Below, one piece after another: positions 51,280 through 59,623 of a DNA stretch of 64,000 bases. Origin of the DNA: CAVTWS01 sp963738445 (GTDB taxonomy: Bacteria > Actinomycetota > Acidimicrobiia > Acidimicrobiales > SHLQ01); assembly GCA_963738445.1 (NCBI GenBank), contig CAVTWS010000001.1, positions 284,201 to 348,200 on the forward strand, given 5' to 3'. Each line of letters begins with the position of its first letter. Within the stretch, counting starts at the first letter, position 1. The notes under the pieces are model-generated. The model was given only the letters and a program-made list of their open reading frames with translations. It was not told where the DNA came from and searched no databases. Position numbers and translations under genes: made by a program.

Positions 51280-52210
51280 CAGGCGACGAGGGCGCCGATC
51301 TCGGTGATCTCCTCGGCGGTGAGGTCGACCTTGGTGGCCGCGGCGTTGGCGACGATCTGCTCGGGTTTGGTGGCGCCGGCGATCACGGACGACACGACCG
51401 GCTGGGACGCGAGCCAGGACAGGGCGACCTCGGTGAGCGAGCGGTCGTGCGCCGGGCCCACGCCTCGAGGGCGTCGACCTTGGCGTAGTTGGCCTCGGTC
51501 AGGATCGAGCCGAAGTACGAGGAGGCCAGCCGGCTGTCCGCGGGCGGGCGACATCGCCGCCGGGCCTTGCCGGTGAGCAGGCCCGACGACAGCGGGAAGT
51601 AGGGCAGGATGCCGAGGCCGAACCGCTGGGCGGCCGGGACGACCTCGCGTCTCGATGCGCGCGGACGAGCAGGCTCCACTCGTTCTGCGGCGGAGACGAA
51701 GGGCCGAGGCCGCTGGCTGCGGGCGGTCCAGTGCGGCGTCGGCGATCTGCCAGCCGGTGAAGTTGGAGCAGCCGATGTAGCGGACCTTGCCCTGCGTGGA
51801 CGAGGTCGTCGAGCGCGCCGAGGGTCTCCTCGATCGGCGTCGCGGGGTCGGGGAAGTGCAGCTGGTAGAGGTCGATCCAGTCGGTGCCGAGGCGGCGAGG
51901 CTGGCCTCGACCGGCCGTGATGACGTGCCGGCGGGAGCCGCCGTTGGCGGGCCGGTGGTGCCATCGGCATGCCGAACTTGGTGGCGATGATCGACCTCGT
52001 CGCGGCTGGCCCGAGGGCGGCGCCGAGGAACTCCTCGGACTTGCCGCCGCCGTACATGCGGGCGGTGTCGAAGAAGGTGATGCCGGCGTCGAGCGCGGCG
52101 TCGACGACGCCGCGGTGCGCGTCCTCGTCGATGCGCATGCCGAAGTTGTTGCAGCCGAGTCCGGCGACCGAGACGCGCATGCCGGATCGGCCGAGGGTGC
52201 GGTAGTCCAT
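51279..52210 (-). CDS. Aldo/keto reductase, frameshifted
   Basis: About 310 residues from ATG 52210: MDYRTLGRSGMRVSVAGLGCNNFGMRIDEDAHRGVVDAALDAGITFFDTARMYGGGKSEEFLGAALG (catalytic Asp and Tyr present), then SIIATKFGMPMA with the catalytic Lys. After frameshifts come RLGTDWIDLYQLHFPDPATPIEETLGALDDLV with the His region (QLHFPD), VRYIGCSNFTGWQIADA, SSYFGSILTEANYAKVDALEAWA and ALSWLASQPVVSSVIAGATKPEQIVANAAAT. It is an NADPH-dependent carbonyl reductase of the AKR superfamily. At least six indels lie between 51450 and 52040; the first and last parts are clean. Confidence 0.75.
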
Positions 52211-52242
52211 GGGTGGTTCCTCGTGAGGTTCGTAGGGTCGTG

Positions 52243-53201
52243 ATCAGGCCAGGCAGCGAGCCAGGAACGTGTCGATCCGCTCGCCGCTCCGGCGGGCGAG
52301 CTCGGTCGGGAACCCGATGTACCCGTGGGGGCAGTCGGGATAGACGGCGAGCTCGACCTCGTTGCCGGCCGCGGCCCATCGGCGGCGAGCATGAGGGTGT
52401 CGTCGAGCAGGTGGTCGGCGGTGCCGACGCTGACGAGCGCCGGCGGCAGTCCGCGCAGGTCGGCGAACGCGGGCGAGATCGCCGGGTCGCGGCGCTCGTC
52501 GTCGGTGCGGCCCGGCAGGTAGCAGTCGGCGAAGAACGGCATGCCTTCGGGGTCGAGCAGGTCCGGGCCGTCGTCGGGCGGACGCCGCGCTGGCTCGGCG
52601 AGCGACCCCAGTCGTAGACGCCGAACACGAGGTTGGCGCCGGCGACGCGGTCGATGGCGTCCGAGCTCGTCGCGGATGCGCAGCAGGACGTGGCGGCGGC
52701 CATGTAGCCGCCGGCCGACTCGCCGCCGATCAGGAGCCGGCCGCTGCCGAACTCGGCGGCGGCGTGCTCGAGCAGCCAGGCGGCGACGGCGAGGCCGTCG
52801 TCGGGGCCGGCCGGGTACGGGTGCTCGGGCGCCAGCCGGTAGTCGACCGACACGACGGCGAGCCCGTGGCGTGCGGCGAGCGCGCGGTTGCCGACGTCGT
52901 TCATCGGCGGCGATGCCGAGCACCATGCCGCCGCCGTGGAAGTGCAGGTACACGCCGCGGCGCGGGGCCGTCGGGCCGTGAAGACCCGGCACGGGACGCC
53001 GGCGATCGTTTCGTCGGATCCTTGCTCGACCGGCTTCTCGATCGCCGCGTACACGGCGCGTTGCCCGGCGGCGCGGGCGATGGGATCGGTGACCGGTTCG
53101 GTGTCCCGATGCAGCATCTGGCGCAACGCTTCGGTGGCGGCGACGGTGACGGCGAGCGCCTCGGGTCGCAACGCCTCGTAGTCATCGGGCCACAGCCTCA
53201 C
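52243..53201 (-). CDS. Alpha/beta-hydrolase fold-3 (hormone-sensitive-lipase family) esterase, frameshifted
   Basis: About 315 residues from ATG 53201. MRLWPDDYEALRPEALAVTVAATEALRQML, then GVYLHFHGGGMVLG in another frame (HGGG oxyanion motif), LAVVSVDYRLAPEHPYPAGPDDGLAVAAWLLEHA, the nucleophile elbow RLLIGGESAGGYMAA, and later DLRGLPPALVSVGTADHLLDDTLMLA (Asp) with DCPHGYIGFP-like and FLARCLA C-terminal parts in shifted frames. All three triad elements can be traced. It hydrolyses short to medium esters. About five indels are present (near 52905, 52690, 52600, 52390 and 52330). It precedes the aldo/keto reductase gene on the same strand by 32 bases. Confidence 0.75.
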
Positions 53202-53251
53202 ATCGTTCCTCTCGGACGGCGTCGAATTCGGCGCGACCCTAGCCGAACCCC

Positions 53252-53263
53252 CCTGACGTCAGG
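53252..53263. promoter_or_regulatory. 12-bp perfect palindrome CCTGACGTCAGG
   Basis: It lies between the divergent esterase (start 53201) and FkbM-like (start 53352) genes, so it could be an operator for either. The remainder of this 150-base gap shows nothing distinctive apart from the ribosome-binding site GGGGAGGA before 53352. Confidence 0.35.
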
Positions 53264-53351
53264 TCGCCGGGATGGTCCGATGATGCCGGCGAGGCCGTGG
53301 TAACCATGGCGGGTCTCGGTTCCGGGCGGCCGCGTCATCGGGGAGGATTGC

Positions 53352-54099
53352 GTGACACGACGAGTCGAGGTTCGCGCCCGAGCGGCGCAGCTGACCCGAC
53401 TCGTCCGCGCCGTCCGGGCGCATCCGGTCGGCGCCCGTCAGCCGCTTCGAACGGCGGTGCGAATCGTGTCGTGGCCGGTGAGGAGCCGGGTGCGTCCCGG
53501 GCCCTCACGTGCGGCCGTGGGTCGGCTCGACCCGGCTGGCCGTGGAGCGAGGTATGACCGAGGTGGTGTCGTTCGAACCCGATCCCACCTCGTTCGCCCG
53601 GCTCCAGCGGAACGTGCAGGTCAACGGTCTCACCGACTCGGTCGCCCCGTTCATGATGGCGCTCGGCGATCGGAACGGTGAGAGCTGGTTCACCGTCGGG
53701 CAGGACAGCGTCAACCACCTCCTCGACTCGGCACCGGACGGGGCCGGTCAGCGGGTGCGCCTGGCCCGGCTCGACGACGTGCTCGAGGGTCGGGTGCCGG
53801 TCGCGATGAAGATCGACGTCGAGGGCCACGAGGAGGGTGTGCTGCGGGGTGCCGGGAGGACGCTGGCCCGCCCGGAGCTGTTGGCGATCGAGATCGAGAC
53901 CCTGAACCGGGCGTCGGAGGACATCCTCGGAGCGGCCGGGTTCACCCGCTTGTTCTACGACCCGGAGCGCCGGACTCTCTCACCGAGCGCGATCGTGCGG
54001 ATGCCGTCGAACAACCACCTGTACGTGCGGGACATCGACGACCTCCGCGAGCGGCTGGCGCACGGTCCGGTCATCGACGTCTTCGGTTGGAAGGTCTGA
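53352..54099 (+). pseudogene. FkbM-family methyltransferase lacking its SAM-binding motif
   Basis: GTG 53352 opens VEVRARAAQLTRLVRAVRAHPVGARQPLRTAVRIVSW, a typical start. After a one-base shift near 53490 the other frame reads VGSTRLAVERGMT and passes straight to EVVSFEPDPTSFARLQRNVQVNGL, the second motif of FkbM methyltransferases. The glycine-rich F-V-D-V-G-A-N-x-G motif and its flanks (about 50 residues) that should come before VVSFEPDP are absent. The rest is intact: KIDVEGHEEGVLRGA, LLAIEIETLN and NNHLYVRD. Without motif I the protein should not bind SAM. The missing block recalls the central deletions in other genes of this window. Confidence 0.65.
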
Positions 54100-54103
54100 C
54101 GGG

Positions 54104-55174
54104 TCAGGCGTCGAACGCCACGTAGTAGTTCTCGGGGCCGGTTCGCTCGAGCTCGGCCACCCAGCTGGTGTCGTAGACGCCGGCCGGGTTCTGGCCGACC
54201 GGATCGACGATCGACCACGCCTGACGTTTGTAGGTCCAGTTGGCGGGAAAGAGCTGGTGGCTCCGCGCGAACCAGGGCACGGCGGCGTCGGCCTCGCCGC
54301 GGCGCTGCAGCTCCTGGGCGATCTCGAAGCAGGCGGCGGCCCTCGATTCGTCGGCGCTCCGGGGGGCGCACCGGGCGAGCACCTCCTCGGGCGTGAGGGC
54401 GAACCGGCTCGCCGCACCGTGCGCGACCCAGTCCTCGATGGCGGCGATGTGGCCGGGGACGTCGCCGAGGTCGATGCGTTGGGCCAGGCGCATGGTGTGC
54501 TGGTACTCGGGCGGCAGCTCGTCGAACTGCTCCTTGGAGAATCGGGGCATGGCCGGCCCGCTCATCGGCGCCCCTTGCGGCGGGCGCACGATGCGGTGGT
54601 CCTCGTCGATCCACACCGCGTTCGGCACGTTGACGAAACCGAACAGCTCGCCGGTGACGTGTGCCGCGTCGAGCAGGGTCGGGTGGGTGGGCTGGGCCCT
54701 GTCGATGTACTGGCGGACGACGGAGTCGCCCAGGGTGTCCATGGCGACGGTCACGACGGTGAGGCCTCGGTCCGCGAGGCGCTGGTGCAGGTCCTGCCAC
54801 CCGGGCAGGTGCTCACGGCAGCCTCACCAGGAGGCCCAGGCGACCATGATGATCTTGCGGCCCTTGAGGCTCGCCAGCGAGAACTCCTCGCCCGTCACGA
54901 GATCGGGGAGGGTGAGATCGGGCACGTCGACCGTGGTGAGCACGGGGCCGCCGCTTTCGGGACCGAGCGCCCACAAGCCGTGCTGGTCGTCGTGTTCGAC
55001 GGGAAGGCGCAGCGCCTCGGCGAAGGCGACGGCGTCGATCCGGTCGTCCGACGTGTGCACGCCGGCGGGGAGCGGGACGCACATGTCGCCTTTGCAGGCG
55101 CCGCGGGGCTCGATCTTCCAGCCGGTGCGGCGGGTCAGATCAGCGGTATCGACGACCGGTTCGGTGAGGAGCAT
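54104..55174 (-). CDS. Thioredoxin-fold redoxin with in-frame TGA at the catalytic Cys (candidate selenoprotein)
   Basis: About 356 residues if TGA is read through. Start ATG 55174 or GTG 55201. The N-terminal part has RTGWKIEPRGACKGDMCVPLP, then VPDLTLPDLVTGEEFSLASLKGRKIIMVAWASW, the redoxin beta strand before the active site. The next codon is TGA (54826-54824), followed in the same frame by GCREHLPGWQDLHQRLADRGLTVVTVAMD and 216 further codons to a TGA at 54104-54106. Relatives have W-A-S-W-C-G-C-R, so TGA replaces the first active-site Cys. The downstream part holds a thioredoxin fold and a tetratrico-like C-terminus (AACFEIAQELQRRGEADAAVPWFARSHQLFP). A SECIS-like hairpin lies at 54794-54821. 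A C-to-A sequencing error is the alternative. Confidence 0.65.
54794..54821 (-). promoter_or_regulatory. SECIS-like hairpin just after the TGA
   Basis: Reading the minus strand after TGA: CTGC pairs with GCAG as outer stem, CACC with GGTG as inner stem, with apical loop TGCCCG and a 6-base 5' bulge. The loop starts 16 bases after TGA and has G among its first two bases, as bacterial SECIS elements do. The stem is short, so support is moderate. Confidence 0.45.
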
Positions 55175-55240
55175 GAGCGGAGGGTAGTCGGGCACCGACA
55201 CGGCTGTCGCCGTACCCTGGAGCGAGCCAGGAGGTCACCC

Positions 55241-56049
55241 ATGAAGTTGGACATTCAGAGTGCGTTCGTGCCCGGACCAGTCGGGGATCGAGTTGGACCT
55301 TCCGCCGAGTTTCGACACGGTGGAGGAGGAGCGGGAGCACCGCAAGCAGCGTCTCGCCGGCGCGCTGCGGGTCTTCGGCCGGCTCGGGTTCGGGGAGGGG
55401 GTGGCCGGTCACATCACGGTCCGCGATCCGGAGCACCTGGATCACTTCTGGGTGAACCCGTTCGGCATGAGTTCCGCCACATGCGGGTGTCGGACCTGCT
55501 GCTCGTGTCCCACAGCGGCGACGTCGTGGTAGGGCCGCAAGCCGGTGAACCGGGCCGGGTTCGTCATCCACTCGGCGATCCACGCCGCCCGTCCCGATGT
55601 CGTGGCCGCCTGCCACGCGCACTCCGTGTACGGCAAGGCCTTCTCGCTCGCTCGGCCGCCTGCTCGACCCGATCACCCAGGACGCCTGCGCGCTTGTACG
55701 AGGACCACGTCGTCGTGAGCGACGAAGGCGGCGCCGTCGTCGTCGACGAGTCGGCGGGCCGGGCGCTGGCGCCGCCGGGCTCGGGTCGGCACAAGGCGGC
55801 GATCCACCAGAACCACGGCCTGTTCACCGATCGGCGAGACGGTGGAGGAGGCGGCGTGGTGGTTCATCTCGATGGAGCGGAGCTGCCAGGCGCAACTGCT
55901 CGCCGAGGCGGCGGGCACGCCGAAGCTGATCGCCCCCGAGTACGGCTCGCCACACCCGGGAGCAGACCGGGTTCCCGCTGGCGGGATGGTTCAGCTTCCA
56001 GCCGCTGTGGCAGGAGATCGTCCGCACCGATCCCGACCTCTTCGACTGA
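55241..56049 (+). CDS. Class II aldolase/adducin-family protein, frameshifted
   Basis: About 268 residues from ATG 55241 (ribosome-binding site GGAGGT). After MKLDIQSAFVPG the frame shifts to DLPPSFDTVEEEREHRKQRLAGALRVFGRLGFGEGVAGHITVRDPEHLDHFWVNPFGM, the characteristic start of the family, then RVSDLLLVSHSGDVV, NRAGFVIHSAIHAARPDVVAACHAHSVYGKAF with the zinc-binding HxH, EDHVVVSDEGGAVVVDES, HKAAIHQNHGLFT and EEAAWWFISMERSCQAQLLAEAAGTP. It would catalyse retro-aldol or decarboxylation chemistry with a metal. At least five indels break it. A toxin-antitoxin operon follows after 81 bases. Confidence 0.78.
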
Positions 56050-56070
56050 GCCGCGACCGCCCTCGGGTGG

Positions 56071-56110
56071 AGTCGTACGTACGCGCTCCTGCGGATACGG
56101 GCGTACGACT
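56071..56110. promoter_or_regulatory. 9-bp perfect inverted repeat upstream of the toxin-antitoxin operon
   Basis: AGTCGTACG (56071-56079) and CGTACGACT (56102-56110) with centres 31 bases apart, about three helical turns. The site ends 20 bases before the antitoxin ATG, and a TACGCT at 56119-56124 may be the -10 box, making the transcript nearly leaderless. Fits autorepression by the antitoxin. Confidence 0.55.
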
Positions 56111-56130
56111 GGCGGAGCTACGCTGGGTGC

Positions 56131-56355
56131 ATGGTTCTGAGTGCATCCAAGTTGCGCGCCGACATCTACCGGATCCTCGATGAGATCCTGGCGACCGGTA
56201 CGCCGGTCGAGATCGAGCGTCACGGTCGTCGGCTCCGGATCGTCGCCGACCCGGCACCGAGCCGGCTGTCCAACCTCGTGCGCAGGAGCGGTGTCGTCAC
56301 CGGTGACAGCGAGGATCTGGTGCACCTCGACTGGTCCGGTGAGTGGACGGCGTGA
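56131..56355 (+). CDS. Phd/YefM-like antitoxin
   Basis: 74 residues, ATG 56131. MVLSASKLRADIYRILDEILATGTPVEIERHGRRLRIV is the Phd/YefM DNA-binding fold (S-x-L-R-x-x-I...ILDEVLxTGxPVxIxRxGxxLxIV). The C-terminal part (SRLSNLVRRSGVVTGDSEDLVHLDWSGEWTA) is the toxin-binding tail, with a W-x-x-E-W ending. Its stop overlaps the toxin start (GTGA at 56352-56355). It neutralises the PIN toxin and probably represses the operon via the inverted repeat upstream. Confidence 0.85.
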   Translation: MVLSASKLRADIYRILDEILATGTPVEIERHGRRLRIVADPAPSRLSNLVRRSGVVTGDSEDLVHLDWSGEWTA

Positions 56356-56726
56356 TCCGACTCGACACCCACGTCGTCGCCTGGCTGTTCACGGGTGAGG
56401 TGGAACGCCTGAGTGCACCGGCCGTCGAGGCCATCGAGGGCCATGTGCCGGCGATCTCGCCCATGGTCCAGCTCGAGCTCACCTACCTGTTCGAGATCGG
56501 ACGCCTCACGGTGCCCGGTCCGGAGATCGTCGACGACTTGAGCCGTCGGATCTCGTTGACCATGTCGTCGGTTCCGTTCACCGCCGCGGTCGAGGCCGCC
56601 GCCTCGCTGCGCTGGACGAGGGATCCGTTCGACCGGTTGATCGTGGCGGACGCCCTGGTCGCCGGTGCGGCCCTCATCACGAGGGACGACGCGATCCGCG
56701 GTCACGTCCCGTCGGCGGTGTGGTGA
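56352..56726 (+). CDS. PIN-domain (VapC-type) ribonuclease toxin
   Basis: 124 residues from GTG 56352 (a GTG at 56343 is also in frame). Catalytic acidic residues are all present: Asp in VIRLDTHVVAWLF, Glu in MVQLELTYLFEIGRL, Asp in TRDPFDRLIVADALVAGAALITRDD. This is the VapC/PIN endoribonuclease fold that cleaves tRNA or other RNA. It is translationally coupled to the Phd-like antitoxin. Intact. It ends 29 bases from the end of a second, opposite-strand toxin gene. Confidence 0.88.
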   Translation: MIRLDTHVVAWLFTGEVERLSAPAVEAIEGHVPAISPMVQLELTYLFEIGRLTVPGPEIVDDLSRRISLTMSSVPFTAAVEAAASLRWTRDPFDRLIVADALVAGAALITRDDAIRGHVPSAVW

Positions 56727-56755
56727 GGCGGTGAGTACCGGCGATGGCGCGGTGC

Positions 56756-57133
56756 TCAGACGACCATCAGCTCGAGGGTGGGGTCCAGCAACGAGAGGTC
56801 ATCGGGATCGGAGGTGACGACACGTTGTCCCGATCGGCGGGCGCACACCACGACATGGGCATCGACGACATCCTGGGTGCCACTGGCGGCCAGCAGTCGA
56901 CCGACGTTCACCGCGTCGACCCGGTCGAGAGGCACCAGATCGCTGGCGGGCTGGCGGATCAATCTGGACAGGAGCGCCTGCCGCTCGGGTCGGCGGATCG
57001 CCTGGGCCAGCGCTGACGCGGGAATGGTCACGCGGCTGTTCGTCTCCACCGCCCGGGCGAGCAACACGATGACCCGGCGATCGTTGCGGTCGAGGGCTAT
57101 CAGGCCGCCGGCGTCGATGGTCACGCCGGCCAT
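56756..57133 (-). CDS. PIN-domain toxin of a second toxin-antitoxin module
   Basis: 125 residues from ATG 57133, whose A is shared with the antitoxin stop. GVTIDAGGLIALDRNDRRVIVLLARAVETNSRVTIPASALAQAIRRPERQALLSRLI has the first Asp and the Ala/Glu region of the PIN fold, VGRLLAASGTQDVVDAHVVVCARRSGQRVVTSDPDDLSLLD the later acidic residues (D-V-V-D-A and TSDPDD). The usual central Glu is replaced in a PASALAQA context, a variant seen in some PIN toxins. Intact, translationally coupled to the ribbon-helix-helix gene. Confidence 0.82.
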   Translation of the reverse strand: MAGVTIDAGGLIALDRNDRRVIVLLARAVETNSRVTIPASALAQAIRRPERQALLSRLIRQPASDLVPLDRVDAVNVGRLLAASGTQDVVDAHVVVCARRSGQRVVTSDPDDLSLLDPTLELMVV

Positions 57134-57393
57134 CACGCCGCGGACCGGCGTCGACGCTTCGGCACTCCGAGCGCTTCGTCGGCCCATGCCTTCTCCTCCG
57201 CGGACATCGGGCCACCGCTGTCGTCGAGGGCCCGGGCGAGCATCGCGCCCCATCCGGCAACGTCGTCGAGTGCGACGCCGACGGCGTGCTGAACGAAACC
57301 GGACACGCTCGCGGCCCGTCCGGCGCTGACCAGTTGGCGGATCTGGTCGACCTGCCGCTCGTCGATCGTGATGGTGATCTTCCTTGATGCCAT
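57133..57393 (-). CDS. Ribbon-helix-helix antitoxin
   Basis: 86 residues from ATG 57393: ASRKITITIDERQVDQIRQLVSAGRAASVSGFVQHAVGVALDDVAGW, the RHH_1/CopG fold (beta strand RKITITID, two helices). The C-terminal toxin-binding part is MSAEEKAWADEALGVPKRRRR, the recurrent EExxWAxxxL element of VapB-type antitoxins. Upstream in-frame ATGs (57405, 57417) overlap the direct repeats and are less likely starts. It pairs with the PIN toxin directly downstream. Confidence 0.85.
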   Translation of the reverse strand: MASRKITITIDERQVDQIRQLVSAGRAASVSGFVQHAVGVALDDVAGWGAMLARALDDSGGPMSAEEKAWADEALGVPKRRRRSAA

Positions 57394-57411
57394 ACCAATC
57401 ACCATACCAAT
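57390..57411 (-). promoter_or_regulatory. Two CCATACCAAT direct repeats overlapping the antitoxin start
   Basis: CCATACCAAT at 57390-57399 and 57402-57411, period 12. RHH proteins bind short direct or inverted repeats as tandem dimers; repression here could block both promoter and ribosome. Confidence 0.5.
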
Positions 57412-57480
57412 AGCCACGAAGCTTCACCTCCCGCCCCGCTTCCGTCGGGGCCGGTGGTGACGGTTGACTAACCTCTCCGC

Positions 57481-58293
57481 ATGACCGAAACCGACCACGA
57501 GTCCCGGGCGGGTGACCGTCGACTACGACGGCGGCCTGGCGGTGCTCACCTTCGACCGGCCCGACCGGCTGAACGCCATGAACGACCACATGGAGGACCA
57601 GCTGTGGGCGGCCTTCGAGGAGATCGTGGCGCGTCCGGACCTCCGCTGCATCGTGTGGCGGGCCGAGGGCCGGGCCTTCTCGTCGGGCCGCGACGTGACG
57701 GAGCTCGGCAACCGGCGCGCCGGGCGAGAGCGACTACCACTACATCGAGCACGGGTCCACGGCAAGACCCACGCGCCTCCTGGTGCCGCCGCCGGTGCCG
57801 GTCGTCGTGCGCGATCCAGGGCTGGTGCATCGGCGGGATGTGGGAGCGGTCCATGCTGTGCGACATCCGGATCGCCGCCGACGACGCCAAGTTCCGCCTT
57901 CCCGAGCTGGCCCACGGGCTGATCCCCGACTCCGGCGGCACCGCCCGCCTCTTCCAGATGTGCGGGCACGGCCTGGTGAGCGACCTCGTGCTCGACCACC
58001 CGGGTGCTCGACGCCGAGGAGGCGCTGCGCCACGGGATCGTGTCGCGGGTGGTGCCGAGCGCGACGACCTCGACGACGACGGCGCATGCAGATGGCCACC
58101 ACCATCGCCGCCATGCCGCCGCTGGCGGTGCGGGCGTGGCGCCAGAACCTGCTCGACATGTCGATGCCGCACGGTCAGCAAGTCGATCCACGCCGAGCTG
58201 CTGGCGCAGATGCTCGTGTACACCTCCGAGGACTTCGCCGAGTTCAAGGCCGCCCGGGCCGAGGAGCGGGCCCCCGTCTACCGGGTCGCGTAA
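57481..58293 (+). CDS. Enoyl-CoA hydratase/isomerase, frameshifted
   Basis: About 270 residues from ATG 57481. VTVDYDGGLAVLTFDRPDRLNAMNDHMEDQLWAAFEEIVARPDLRCIVWRAEGRAFSSGRDVTELG gives the first oxyanion loop (AFSSGRDV); AIQGWCIGGMWERSMLCDIRIAADDAKFRLPELAHGLIPDSGGTARLFQMCG gives the second (G-G-M-W variant of GGG/E). Then LDAEEALRHGIVSRVVP, LAVRAWRQNLLDMSMP and SIHAELLAQMLVYTSEDFAEFKAARAEERAPVY. It acts on an enoyl-CoA intermediate. About six indels lie between 57510 and 58190. It leads a short plus-strand run with the amidohydrolase at 58370. Confidence 0.78.
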   Translation: MTETDHESRAGDRRLRRRPGGAHLRPARPAERHERPHGGPAVGGLRGDRGASGPPLHRVAGRGPGLLVGPRRDGARQPARRARATTTTSSTGPRQDPRASWCRRRCRSSCAIQGWCIGGMWERSMLCDIRIAADDAKFRLPELAHGLIPDSGGTARLFQMCGHGLVSDLVLDHPGARRRGGAAPRDRVAGGAERDDLDDDGACRWPPPSPPCRRWRCGRGARTCSTCRCRTVSKSIHAELLAQMLVYTSEDFAEFKAARAEERAPVYRVA

Positions 58294-58369
58294 CCTCCGG
58301 CCGTCCGCTTCCGGAAACCTGTCATTCCCGATGACGCTCGATCGTCACGCCCACGCCAGAGGAGCCGAG

Positions 58370-59610
58370 ATGGCCGACGTCACGCCCCAGGAGCACGAGC
58401 TCCCCGACATCATCTCGGTCGACGACCACATCCTCGAGCCCAAGGACCTGTGGCAGCGGGAGCTGCCGGCGTCCGCTGCGCGAGCACGGCGCCGCGGGTG
58501 GTGCGGGAGAAGGTGAAGCTCGCGTTCAAGGGCGGCCACTACGGCTTCGAGCGCGACGCCGACGACGGCCAGTGGTGCGACGTCTGGCTCTTCGACGACC
58601 TCGTCGTGCCCACCGGCCTGCTCCACGCCGCCGGCCGGCATGCCCCGCGAGGAGCAGCGCAACGTCCCGGCGGTCTACGAGGACTTCCGCCCCGGCACCT
58701 ACGACCAGACGGCCCGCCTCGCCGACATGGACGCCAACCACGTCGAGGCGGCGATCAACTACCCGAACACCTTCCCCCGCTTCGCCGGGCAGGGCTTCGC
58801 CGAGCGGGCCGACAAGGACCTCGCGCTCCAGCTGCCTGCAGATCTACAACGACTGGATGATCGACGAGTGGTGCGGCGGCGACGGCCAAGGGCCGGCTGA
58901 TCCCGCTCACGCTCGTCCCGCTGTGGGACCCGCAGCTGGCCGCCGCCGAGGTGCGGCGCTGCGCGGCGAAGGGCAGCTACGCCGATCGCGTTCCGCGAGA
59001 ACCCGTCGAAGCTCGGCTTCCCGTCGCTGTACACCGGCGAGTGGGACGTGCTGTGGGAGGCGTGCGAGGAGACCGACACCACCGTGTCGATGCACATCGG
59101 CTCGTCGTCGTCGATGCCCGACCACGTCCGCCGACGCGCCGCTCGCCGTGTCGATGTCGCTCAACGCCGCAGAACGCCCAGGGCTCGCTGTGCGACTGGG
59201 TGTTCTCGGGCACGCTCGTCAGCGCTTCCCCGACGCTCAAGATCGCCTACGCCGAGAGCCAGGTCGGCTGGATGCCGTTCCAGCTCGAGCGGATGGACGC
59301 GGTCGTGGCACGAGGGCGCGGCGGCGTCGAGCTGCCGAACGCCGCCGAGCGAGCAGGTCGAAGGGCCGGGTGTTCGGCTGCATCTTCGACGACCTGCACG
59401 GGCTGAAGTAGCCGCGACGAGGTCGGGCATCGACCACGATCCTGTTCGAGACCGACTACCCGCACTCCGACGGCACGTTCCCGCACTCGCGCAAGGTCGC
59501 CCACGAGCTGTTCGCGGCCGCCGGGCATGAACGCCGACGAGTGCTACAAGTTGCTGCGCGGCAACGCGATCGACGCCTACGGCCTCGAGCGCTTCGGCAT
59601 CACGGCCTGA
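58370..59610 (+). CDS. Amidohydrolase-2 family metal-dependent hydrolase, frameshifted
   Basis: About 410 residues from ATG 58370 (ribosome-binding site GAGGAG). HELPDIISVDDHILEPKDLWQRELP carries the metal-binding D-D-H; then GHYGFERDADDGQWCDVWLFDDLVVPTGL, YDQTARLADMDANHVEAAINYPNTFPRFAGQGF, IYNDWMIDEWCGGDG, LIPLTLVPLWDPQLAAAEVRRCAAKG, WDVLWEACEETDTTVSMHIGSSSSMP (metal His), IAYAESQVGWMPFQLERMD and ILFETDYPHSDGTFPHSRKV (Asp). It is similar to uncharacterised amidohydrolases that accompany CoA-thioester catabolism in actinobacteria. About ten indels, many beside CTGCAG or CTCGAG-like sequences. Third member of the family in this window. Confidence 0.77.
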
Positions 59611-59623
59611 GGGCGGCGGCTCG

